The notes beneath the pieces are model-generated. The model did no database searches and was not told the DNA's origin. It saw only the letters and a list, made by a program, of their open reading frames with translations. From the NCBI GenBank assembly GCA_002685815.1, contig NYYM01000001.1, positions 4,130 through 9,368 on the forward strand: a stretch of DNA of 5,239 bases, read 5' to 3'. This document shows, one piece after another, positions 1 through 5,239 of this stretch. Position numbers and translations under genes: made by a program. Position 1 is the stretch's first letter, and the number at the start of each line of letters is the position of its first letter. Source of the DNA: Dehalococcoidales bacterium. Its GTDB lineage: Bacteria; Chloroflexota; Dehalococcoidia; Dehalococcoidales; UBA2162.

Positions 1-275
1 CCACCGCCTCAGAAGAAGAAGGGAAGAAGATATTCACAATTACCAAAGAAGGCAAGAAGTTCCTCGATGAGGAGAAAGAGCTCGGGGAGAGAGTGAAGAG
101 TCAAATTAGTAGCTGGTGGAATCCTGAGAATATAGACGACGTGGTCGAGGCGATGAGCGAATTTGAAAAGCTCGCCCGGTTGATGAGAGATAAGGCTCGT
201 ACGGCTGATTCCGCGAAGCTAAGCCGGATGCGTGAAGCGATTTCTCGCGCCCACGGAGAGATTTCAGAAGTCTAA
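1..275 (+). CDS. PadR-family transcriptional regulator, C-terminal part (5' end outside window)
   Basis: This is the 3' end of a DNA-binding regulator; the reading frame is open from base 3 to the TAA at 273-275, giving 90 visible residues. The first visible stretch, with GKKIFTITKEGKKFL, reads as the beta-wing and following helix of a PadR winged helix-turn-helix (family pattern: a charged turn, then a 'Y-x-L/I-T-x-x-G' strand). The rest is charged and helical, as expected for the C-terminal dimerisation region. It contains a Trp pair at bases 114-119. The recognition helix is upstream of the window. A GTG at 93 could be mistaken for a start, but the frame stays open upstream with recognisable wing sequence, so it is internal. 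PadR proteins usually repress nearby genes and release DNA on ligand binding. The exporter pair starting 46 bases downstream is the obvious target, as in LmrR-LmrCD. The family call is from the wing and context only. Confidence 0.8.
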   Translation, partial: TASEEEGKKIFTITKEGKKFLDEEKELGERVKSQISSWWNPENIDDVVEAMSEFEKLARLMRDKARTADSAKLSRMREAISRAHGEISEV

Positions 276-286
276 CCGGAAGTCAC

Positions 287-315
287 TTGTGAGCGTTGTG
301 CAGAGGGTGTATTAA
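287..315 (+). promoter_or_regulatory. possible weak promoter in the PadR-exporter gap
   Basis: TTGTGA (287-292) and TATTAA (310-315) each match the sigma-70 -35 and -10 consensus at 4 of 6 positions and are exactly 17 bases apart. The -35 element overlaps a short perfect dyad, TCAC-TT-GTGA (283-292). A transcript from here would begin close to the ATG at 322 and have almost no leader. This is weak evidence: the exporter genes could equally be read from a promoter upstream of the PadR gene. Confidence 0.25.
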
Positions 316-321
316 GATACG

Positions 322-2076
322 ATGAGAGTCATATTCAGATTAACAATATTTACTAAAAAGTACTGGGGCTGGTTGCTTCTGGCCTTCTTGGCTTTGGTAG
401 CCAGCGCCGGGTTCAATTTGATCATACCTCGAATGATGGGTGATGCCATTGATACAGCTCTTTCTTCAGGGGAACGCAGTTTTCTTTTCGTGGCGGCCGG
501 AATTATCATCGGGGCCGGTTTGTTGAGAGGTGTTGCCGAGTTTGGGAACCGCTTCCTAGCAGAAGCCGTTTCTCAGAAAGTGGCTTATGATATCAGGAAC
601 GCCATTTTCAACCAGTTGCAGCGTCTCAGTTTTGCCTATCACGATCAAGCCCAAACGGGACAGCTTATGTCGCGGGCCACCGTCGATGTCGAAGCAATAC
701 GCATGTTTTTCGGTATGGGGCTGATCGGAATCCTTCAACTGGTCATCATGCTGGTGGCCATCTCCGTAATACTGCTGGTGCTGAACTGGCAGCTGGCCCT
801 GCTTACCCTGGCTTTCATGCCGGCTATCGCCTGGCGGGCAGTAACCGTCAGTGCCCGCCTCCGTCCCATGTGGCTGAGGATTCAAGAACTGATGGCCGCT
901 CTGGGCACGATTCTGGAAGAGAGTCTGACCGGGATAAGAGTGGTAAAGGCTTTCTCGCGTCAGAAAGAAGAGGGACAAAAATTTGCCGACCAGGCCAAAG
1001 TGCTCTACGACGAGCACATCAGCATCGCCCGAATACAGGCTTTCAACATGCCCCTTATGGCATTCTTAATAGCTCTGCCTACAGCGGTGATCCTCTGGTA
1101 CGGGGGGCGGCAGGTAATGGACGGGACCCTGACGGTAGGCGAAGTGACCCAATTCATATTGTACGTGGGCCTGTTGGTGATGCCCGTTCGTCGCTTAGGT
1201 TTCATGGCCAACATGGTTTCCCGTACTTTCTCGTCGGGTCAGCGTATCTTTGAGATACTTGATGTAGAGTCGGCCGTTAAAGAGAAACCCGATGCCATCG
1301 AGTTGGGCCGGGTGGAAGGTCTGGTCTCTTTTGAAAATGTCGGCTTCAGCTACGATGCAGTGTCTCCCACCGTCAGCAACATCAACTTTACCGCCCAACC
1401 CGGTGAACTGGTGGCCCTGCTGGGAGGTTCAGGCAGCGGCAAGAGTACCGTAGCCAGCCTGGTCTCCAGATTTTATGACGTCACCGGAGGACGCATCACC
1501 CTTGACGGCACCGACATTCGGGACGTAACCCTGGCTTCGCTGCGCAATAACATAGGCATATCTCAACAGGATATCTTTCTGTTTTCAAACTCGATCAAGA
1601 ACAACATTGCCTACGGAGCGGTGGGTGCCACGATGGAGCAGATAGAGGCCGCCTCCAAGGCTGCCCACCTTCATGAATTCATAGTCGGTCTGCCTGATGG
1701 TTACGAGACCTGGGTGGGAGAGCGGGGGCTTACACTGTCCGGCGGTGAAAAACAAAGGCTGGCTATTGCCCGCACCCTGCTTATAAATCCGGGGGTTCTC
1801 ATTCTGGATGATTCCATGTCCAGCGTGGACGCCGAAACAGAAACGCTCATCCGGCAGGCTCTGGCCCGGCTTATCGTTGGGAGGACCACTTTTATCATTA
1901 CTCATCGTCTGCCCATCATCAAGAACGCTGACCTTATCCTGATGCTCGACCAGGGTCAGATAATCGAGATGGGGAAACACGACGAGCTTATGGCCAGGGG
2001 AGGGCTCTACTACAATACATTCCAGTCACAGCTTTTGACTGCTGCCGGGACCGGAGACAACTTAATAGAGGAGTAA
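322..2076 (+). CDS. heterodimeric ABC exporter half-transporter, degenerate-site subunit (TM287/BmrC/LmrC-like)
   Basis: This 584-residue inner-membrane protein is a normal-length half-transporter of the multidrug exporter type. The N-terminal half (about 15-310) is an ABC transmembrane domain with six helices, roughly at 15-36, 53-75, 130-153, 155-172, 242-262 and 272-290. The C-terminal half (about 333-570) is an ATPase domain: A-loop Tyr344, Walker A GGSGSGKS (368-375, Lys374), Q-loop Gln416, signature LSGGE (472-476), Walker B ending at Asp496, D-loop SSVD (500-503) and H-loop His528. The residue after Walker B is Asp497, not the catalytic Glu, so the site built on this Walker A/B should hydrolyse ATP poorly. 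That is typical of one partner in heterodimeric exporters. The ATG at 322 is the earliest possible start, because an in-frame TAA lies at 313-315, and the next Met would cut the first helix. The only Shine-Dalgarno-like run, GAGGG (303-307), is 14 bases away, which is far. Stops are doubled (TAATAA). The substrate cannot be read from sequence. Confidence 0.95.
   Translation: MRVIFRLTIFTKKYWGWLLLAFLALVASAGFNLIIPRMMGDAIDTALSSGERSFLFVAAGIIIGAGLLRGVAEFGNRFLAEAVSQKVAYDIRNAIFNQLQRLSFAYHDQAQTGQLMSRATVDVEAIRMFFGMGLIGILQLVIMLVAISVILLVLNWQLALLTLAFMPAIAWRAVTVSARLRPMWLRIQELMAALGTILEESLTGIRVVKAFSRQKEEGQKFADQAKVLYDEHISIARIQAFNMPLMAFLIALPTAVILWYGGRQVMDGTLTVGEVTQFILYVGLLVMPVRRLGFMANMVSRTFSSGQRIFEILDVESAVKEKPDAIELGRVEGLVSFENVGFSYDAVSPTVSNINFTAQPGELVALLGGSGSGKSTVASLVSRFYDVTGGRITLDGTDIRDVTLASLRNNIGISQQDIFLFSNSIKNNIAYGAVGATMEQIEAASKAAHLHEFIVGLPDGYETWVGERGLTLSGGEKQRLAIARTLLINPGVLILDDSMSSVDAETETLIRQALARLIVGRTTFIITHRLPIIKNADLILMLDQGQIIEMGKHDELMARGGLYYNTFQSQLLTAAGTGDNLIEE
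2067..2073 (+). promoter_or_regulatory. ribosome binding site of the second exporter gene, inside the first
   Basis: AGAGGAG ends 8 bases before the ATG at 2082 and lies within the last codons of the upstream exporter gene. It fixes the start of the downstream gene and implies co-transcription and probably coupled translation, which would favour equal amounts of the two subunits. Confidence 0.85.
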
Positions 2077-2081
2077 TAAAC

Positions 2082-3914
2082 ATGTTTCATGGTGGTGGAG
2101 GACCGGGTGGCGGCGGGGGTGGCGGTCGGCTCCATGGCGCTATGGATGCCGACGATGAGGAGATTCTAGGTAAGGTCTACGACAGTACGGTACTCAGCCG
2201 GATGCCGAGGTTCATGATCGGGGTAAAAGCCTGGATAGTTCTGGGACTTGCCGGATCGCTGCTCCGTATTGGGGCTCAGGCGGCTACGCCCCTGGTGGTG
2301 GGGCTGACCATTGATAATTTCATAAGTACCGGCGACCGGGGCGGACTTAATCTCATCATTCTACTTTTAATCGGGGTAGCCCTGGCGATGTGGGCCGGTC
2401 AGTACCTCCAGACTCTATTCCTGGCCTTTGCCGGCCAGGCGGTACTTCTTCAGATGCGCGGCGAGTTGTTTAACCATCTTCACAAACTCTCGATGAGTTT
2501 CTTTGACCACAACAAAGTGGGTAAACTGATGTCCCGGGTGCAGAATGATGTAAACCAGTTGCAGGAAGTGCTCACTATGGGCATTGCCAACATCCTCACC
2601 AGCATCCTTTTGTTGTTGGCAATTATCGTTATTATGTTATTCATGAACCCCCGACTGGCCCTGATTACTCTGAGCGTGGTGCCGGTGCTGGGCCTGGTAC
2701 TGGTCATCTGGCAGCAGTTTGCCCGGAAGGCTTTCATCAATGTGAGACGGGCCATAGCCGAAGTTAATGACCAGCTCCAGGAAAACATATCCGGGGTTCG
2801 GGTGGTCCAGAGCCTGTCCCGGGAAGACGTTAACGTAGACCATTTTGACGGAGTAAACCGGGCCCACCTGGATGCCAACATAACGGCTGCCAGACTCCAG
2901 GCGGTGATGATGCCCGCCGTTCAGGTAATGACCGGTGTCGCCTACGGCCTGCTGATTATCTTCGGCGGGCAGCAGGTGCTCTCCGGAGCTATGGGTGTGG
3001 GTGTTCTGATGGCCTTCCTGCTCTACGTCCAGCGTTTCTTTGACCCGGTGATAGAACTGACGATGATGTATACCCAGTTGCAGCGGGCGATGGCTTCCGG
3101 GTCCCGTATCTTCGAGGTCCTTGATCTGAAGCCTTCAATTGAGGACGCTCCCGAGGCGGTTGAGCTTCCTCCCATAAAAGGGGAGATTAAGTTTAACAAT
3201 GTCAGCTTCTCGTATGTGCCCGGTATCGAGGTACTCCACGACATAGATCTAACCGTTAATCCGGGAGAAACGGTGGCTATAGTGGGACGTACCGGGGCCG
3301 GAAAGAGCAGCCTGATCAATCTTGGCGCCCGCTTTTATGAAGCGACATCGGGTGAGATTAGTGTAGACGGACATGCCGTAAGTTCAATTACCCAGGCGTC
3401 GTTGAGACGACAGATAGGTCTTGTGCCTCAGGATGCTTTCCTGTTTGCCGGCAGCATCGAAGAAAATATTCGATACGGGCGGCTTGATGCCACCCGGGAT
3501 GAGATCGTCGATGCCGCCAAAGCAGCCGGCGTTCATGAGTTGGTGACTCACCTGGAGCATGGCTATGACACGGCTGTCGGGGAAAGGGGCAGCAACCTCA
3601 GCGCCGGACAGCGTCAGCTTGTCTGCCTGGCCCGGGCAATCCTGTCTGATCCCCCGATCATGATACTGGATGAAGCCACCTCCAACGTGGACACCAACAC
3701 CGAACGCATCATGCAGGCGTCACTTCGCCGCCTGTCAGAGGGGCGCACCTGTATCATTATTGCTCACAGGCTGTCCACCGTAACCAGCGCCGACCGTATT
3801 GTAGCCCTTGAGAGTGGCAGAATCGTTGAGAGCGGTAATCATCAGGAGTTACTGGATAAAAAGGGGCTTTACTTCCAGATGTTTGAGACTCTGAGCGCCC
3901 TGGAACCGGACTAG
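2082..3914 (+). CDS. heterodimeric ABC exporter half-transporter, catalytic-site subunit (TM288/BmrD/LmrD-like)
   Basis: This 610-residue membrane protein is the partner of the preceding half-transporter. A glycine-rich leader (residues 4-15) and an acidic stretch (22-27) precede six helices at roughly 49-72, 90-112, 165-188, 190-212, 275-296 and 303-325. The ATPase domain (about 367-605) has A-loop Tyr378, Walker A GRTGAGKS (402-409, Lys408), Q-loop Gln450, Walker B ending at Asp530 with the catalytic Glu531, D-loop SNVD (534-537) and H-loop His562. Its signature is LSAGQ (506-510) instead of LSGGQ. In a head-to-tail dimer this altered signature faces the partner's Walker A and Asp497, so both defects fall in the same ATP site. 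The other site pairs this protein's Walker A/B and Glu531 with the partner's LSGGE and should be competent. The start is set by the ribosome binding site at 2067-2073. Stops are doubled (TAGTAG). The likely role is export of drugs or other hydrophobic compounds; the substrate is unknown. Confidence 0.95.
   Translation: MFHGGGGPGGGGGGGRLHGAMDADDEEILGKVYDSTVLSRMPRFMIGVKAWIVLGLAGSLLRIGAQAATPLVVGLTIDNFISTGDRGGLNLIILLLIGVALAMWAGQYLQTLFLAFAGQAVLLQMRGELFNHLHKLSMSFFDHNKVGKLMSRVQNDVNQLQEVLTMGIANILTSILLLLAIIVIMLFMNPRLALITLSVVPVLGLVLVIWQQFARKAFINVRRAIAEVNDQLQENISGVRVVQSLSREDVNVDHFDGVNRAHLDANITAARLQAVMMPAVQVMTGVAYGLLIIFGGQQVLSGAMGVGVLMAFLLYVQRFFDPVIELTMMYTQLQRAMASGSRIFEVLDLKPSIEDAPEAVELPPIKGEIKFNNVSFSYVPGIEVLHDIDLTVNPGETVAIVGRTGAGKSSLINLGARFYEATSGEISVDGHAVSSITQASLRRQIGLVPQDAFLFAGSIEENIRYGRLDATRDEIVDAAKAAGVHELVTHLEHGYDTAVGERGSNLSAGQRQLVCLARAILSDPPIMILDEATSNVDTNTERIMQASLRRLSEGRTCIIIAHRLSTVTSADRIVALESGRIVESGNHQELLDKKGLYFQMFETLSALEPD
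2091..2126 (+). repeat. GGN-repeat tract coding for a glycine-rich leader
   Basis: Twelve codons, eleven Gly and one Pro at residue 8, follow Met-Phe-His at the start of the second exporter subunit. The Gly codons vary (GGT, GGC, GGA, GGG), so this is a low-complexity peptide and not a pure DNA microsatellite. It is predicted to be a flexible cytosolic extension before the first membrane helix. Confidence 0.8.
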
Positions 3915-3953
3915 TAGCCGGTCGGACGACGAAACCTCCCGGCAGGCTGTTCC

Positions 3954-3982
3954 TTTATGCTTTTCCCGACATACTGTATAAT
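3954..3982 (+). promoter_or_regulatory. candidate sigma-70 promoter for the downstream two-gene unit
   Basis: A perfect TATAAT box lies at 3977-3982. The best-spaced -35 candidate, TTTATG (3954-3959, 17-base spacer), matches consensus at only 3 of 6 positions. Transcription would start near 3989 and leave a leader of about 45 bases before the ATG at 4036. The position in a 121-base gap between an exporter operon and an unrelated gene supports a promoter here. The poor -35 suggests modest or activator-dependent use. Confidence 0.55.
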
Positions 3983-3997
3983 CGGTAGTAAATACTA
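3971..3997 (+). promoter_or_regulatory. two short dyads around the -10 box, possible operator
   Basis: ATAC-T-GTAT (3971-3979) overlaps the -10 box, and TAGTA-AA-TACTA (3986-3997) covers the expected transcription start. Both are perfect inverted repeats and share the TAC/GTA core. Their placement would let a bound dimeric protein block RNA polymerase. The arms are only 4 and 5 bases, so chance is possible and no regulator can be named. Confidence 0.3.
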
Positions 3998-4026
3998 TCC
4001 GGCATTCCAAATACCGGACGGCGGGC

Positions 4027-4032
4027 GGAGGA
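4027..4032 (+). promoter_or_regulatory. ribosome binding site for the gene at 4036
   Basis: GGAGGA is a near-perfect Shine-Dalgarno sequence. It ends 3 bases before the ATG at 4036, a slightly short spacing, and decides that start. A 5-base inverted repeat, TCCGG (3998-4002) with CCGGA (4014-4018), sits just upstream in the leader and leaves the site free. Confidence 0.8.
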
Positions 4033-4035
4033 CTT

Positions 4036-4629
4036 ATGGACGATATCATAAAGAGCGCACTTGAGATAGCCATGGAGAAGGTGGAGAAGCTGGACGAGGC
4101 CACCGATGAGGAACGTCTGAAATGGAGGTATCGCCCTCAAGGAGAAGAACTGGCAGTCAAGTATCTCAATGAAGACAGTGATTTGCTGCTTGATGTGAGT
4201 GAGTATGCAGAAAACGTGAAGAAGTATCTTATCGGCGGGGCTACCGGGATATTGGTCAGAAACATCAGCCTGCCGAAGAATGATGTGGCCAAAAAGGCTA
4301 ACCACAGATCAATGGATGGATTGAAGCTGTTGAAGAACGATAAAGTAGAAGTGGAAAATATCTACAGCAAGATAAGATATCTCTTCACCCACTATGAGGA
4401 GCAGGGGAAGCAACAGAGAGAAGAGGCTTACCAGTCACTAAAGGCTGACCTGACCGCCAAGATACAACAGGCAATGCAACAGCAGATGGGGCAACTGATG
4501 TCAACGAAGATTGATGTGGAAAAACAACCTCAGTTTCAGCAGGAGTGGCGCAAGCTACAGACTCAACTGGACTCCGCCTACATCAACCATTTAAACGAAT
4601 GCAAGCGGGAACTATCCGATATAGAGTAG
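4036..4629 (+). CDS. uncharacterised soluble helical protein, 197 residues
   Basis: I do not recognise a function. The start is well supported by GGAGGA at 4027-4032 and a TATAAT box further upstream. The product is highly charged, with no signal peptide and no membrane helix, so it should be cytosolic. Most of it looks alpha-helical: an N-terminal amphipathic helix (IKSALEIAMEKVEKL, 5-19), a central part with a short hydrophobic turn (YLIGGATGILV, 64-74), and a long C-terminal helical stretch (about 105-195) that may form a coiled coil. Residues 144-153 are rich in Gln. The only Cys is residue 189, so no metal-binding cluster is evident, and no ATP-binding motif is seen. The N-terminal pattern recalls small helical bacterial families of unknown function; DUF6657 is one candidate to test, which I cannot confirm. 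The next gene follows after 6 bases, so the two probably share an mRNA and perhaps a process. Confidence 0.85.
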   Translation: MDDIIKSALEIAMEKVEKLDEATDEERLKWRYRPQGEELAVKYLNEDSDLLLDVSEYAENVKKYLIGGATGILVRNISLPKNDVAKKANHRSMDGLKLLKNDKVEVENIYSKIRYLFTHYEEQGKQQREEAYQSLKADLTAKIQQAMQQQMGQLMSTKIDVEKQPQFQQEWRKLQTQLDSAYINHLNECKRELSDIE

Positions 4630-4635
4630 ACACTG

Positions 4636-5239
4636 ATGGAAAATGACGAAGACAGGATCCGAGAAGCCGTCAGGAACACGGAGGTACTGAGAGCCCCGAA
4701 GCGGAGCCTGTATACCTTCGGCACAACCAACATATACTACTACCTGGTCACAGAACCGGCTTACTCCGAGTTGATAAAGGACACTCCGGAGACGGTGATT
4801 AGAGAGGGCAGGGTCATTGCCGAAAGACCCAAGATCGTCACCCCCTACTATCTGGCTAATCTCGAGGGATTCAGTTCGGAAGCCAGAAGGTATTTTGCCG
4901 CCCTGCTGGAAGAACACGGTTCGGACACTCGGGGCGTGTTTTATGCTTACCGTAACGAGCCGAAGGAGACTAGCATCGTGGCCGAACACTTGTCCTCGAT
5001 AGTGGACAAGCTCAATGCCGAGATCGACAAGCGCAGTGACCCACTGGCGGCCATTATCAAGGGTGAGGACGCCCTTTGGGACGTTTCGCTGATGAAATTT
5101 GTTTATGAAATGACCAATAGTTCCGTGTCCGATAACCTCCGTCAGATGGGCAGCCGGGGTCTTTTGAAGGCAGATGCAGCGGGTACGCCGGCTGATGCCA
5201 GAGCCGGTATTGAAGAGCTTTTTGGCAAGGTCGCCCGGG
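4636..5239 (+). CDS. uncharacterised soluble protein, at least 201 residues (3' end outside window)
   Basis: An open frame runs without a stop from the ATG at 4636 to the window edge, giving 201 codons plus one base. The start is 6 bases after the preceding stop. No good Shine-Dalgarno sequence is present (only AGAGTAG, 4623-4629), which suggests translational coupling. The product is soluble, mixed helix and strand, without signal peptide or membrane helix. A conserved-looking core near the N-terminus has LYTFGTTNIYYYLVTEPAY (25-43), then an EGRVIAERPKIVTPYYLANL block (57-76) and a helix with SSEARRYF (80-87). After about residue 110 it is mostly helical. I recognise no catalytic motif, nucleotide-binding loop or Cys residue. 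It resembles lineage-specific hypothetical proteins I associate with Dehalococcoidia, from memory only. An antisense frame at 4612-4989 overlaps it but has no start signal or gene context, so the + frame is preferred. Confidence 0.8.
   Translation, partial: MENDEDRIREAVRNTEVLRAPKRSLYTFGTTNIYYYLVTEPAYSELIKDTPETVIREGRVIAERPKIVTPYYLANLEGFSSEARRYFAALLEEHGSDTRGVFYAYRNEPKETSIVAEHLSSIVDKLNAEIDKRSDPLAAIIKGEDALWDVSLMKFVYEMTNSSVSDNLRQMGSRGLLKADAAGTPADARAGIEELFGKVAR

Noticed and set aside
93..275. A separate 60-residue gene starting at GTG 93
   Set aside because: The frame is open upstream to the window edge and that upstream part reads as a PadR wing, so this is the tail of a larger gene.
556..1017. 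Antisense open frame of 153 codons opposite the first exporter gene
   Set aside because: It mirrors a strongly supported ABC exporter and gives a His/Gln-rich low-information product. No antisense promoter or ribosome binding site was noticed.
870..1253. + strand open frame of 127 codons inside the first exporter gene
   Set aside because: It lies wholly within the membrane-domain coding sequence in another frame. Its product is Arg/Gly/Ser-rich with no family features, so it is a shadow frame.
1807..1812. Asp-Asp after Walker B as a sign of an inactive or decaying transporter
   Set aside because: All other ATPase motifs are intact and the partner carries the complementary signature change. 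This is the normal design of heterodimeric exporters and not decay.
3905..3943. Possible terminator after the exporter operon
   Set aside because: ACCGG (3905-3909) with CCGGT (3918-3922), or GCCGG (3917-3921) with CCGGC (3939-3943), could form 5-base stems. The stems are short and no T-run follows directly; the nearest T-rich stretch (3953-3964) is interrupted. A factor-independent terminator is not supported.
3955..4305. Antisense open frame of 116 codons across the gap and the start of the 197-residue gene
   Set aside because: The + strand has a promoter box, a GGAGGA site and a full-length frame here. The antisense frame runs through that regulatory region and looks incidental.
4612..4989. 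Antisense open frame of 125 codons opposite the 3' gene
   Set aside because: The + strand frame is open for 201 codons, starts 6 bases after the previous stop and has a coherent composition. Only one strand is likely to code.

Overview
The window looks like a chromosomal segment from a bacterium of moderate G+C content. Its protein style (a PadR regulator with a paired ABC exporter, followed by lineage-type hypothetical proteins) is most reminiscent of Dehalococcoidia and other Chloroflexota. That placement is an impression from the sequences and has no marker gene behind it. Every supported gene is on the + strand. No tRNA, rRNA, CRISPR array, insertion sequence or phage gene is visible.

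Bases 1-275 hold the 3' end of a PadR-family transcriptional regulator: the wing of its winged helix and the C-terminal dimerisation helices. After 46 bases come two half-size ABC exporter genes, at 322-2076 and 2082-3914, only 5 bases apart. The second gene's ribosome binding site lies inside the last codons of the first. Each protein has a six-helix membrane domain followed by a nucleotide-binding domain. They make a matched heterodimer. The first has Asp where the catalytic Glu follows Walker B, and the second has LSAGQ in place of LSGGQ. Together these give one degenerate and one competent ATP site, as in TM287/288, BmrCD and LmrCD. A PadR regulator beside such a pair matches the LmrR-LmrCD drug-efflux layout, so the likely job is PadR-controlled export of a hydrophobic or toxic compound.

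Bases 3915-4035 separate the exporter from a second transcription unit. This gap carries a consensus TATAAT box, two short perfect dyads around it, and a strong GGAGGA ribosome binding site. The unit has two genes I do not recognise: a 197-residue charged, helical soluble protein (4036-4629) and, 6 bases later, a soluble protein of at least 201 residues (4636 to the window end, 3' end missing). They are probably co-transcribed. Nothing in the sequence ties them functionally to the exporter.

The main points are therefore a classical asymmetric heterodimeric exporter with a local regulator, and an uncharacterised two-gene unit with its own likely regulated promoter. I found no clear case for a wholly new system.
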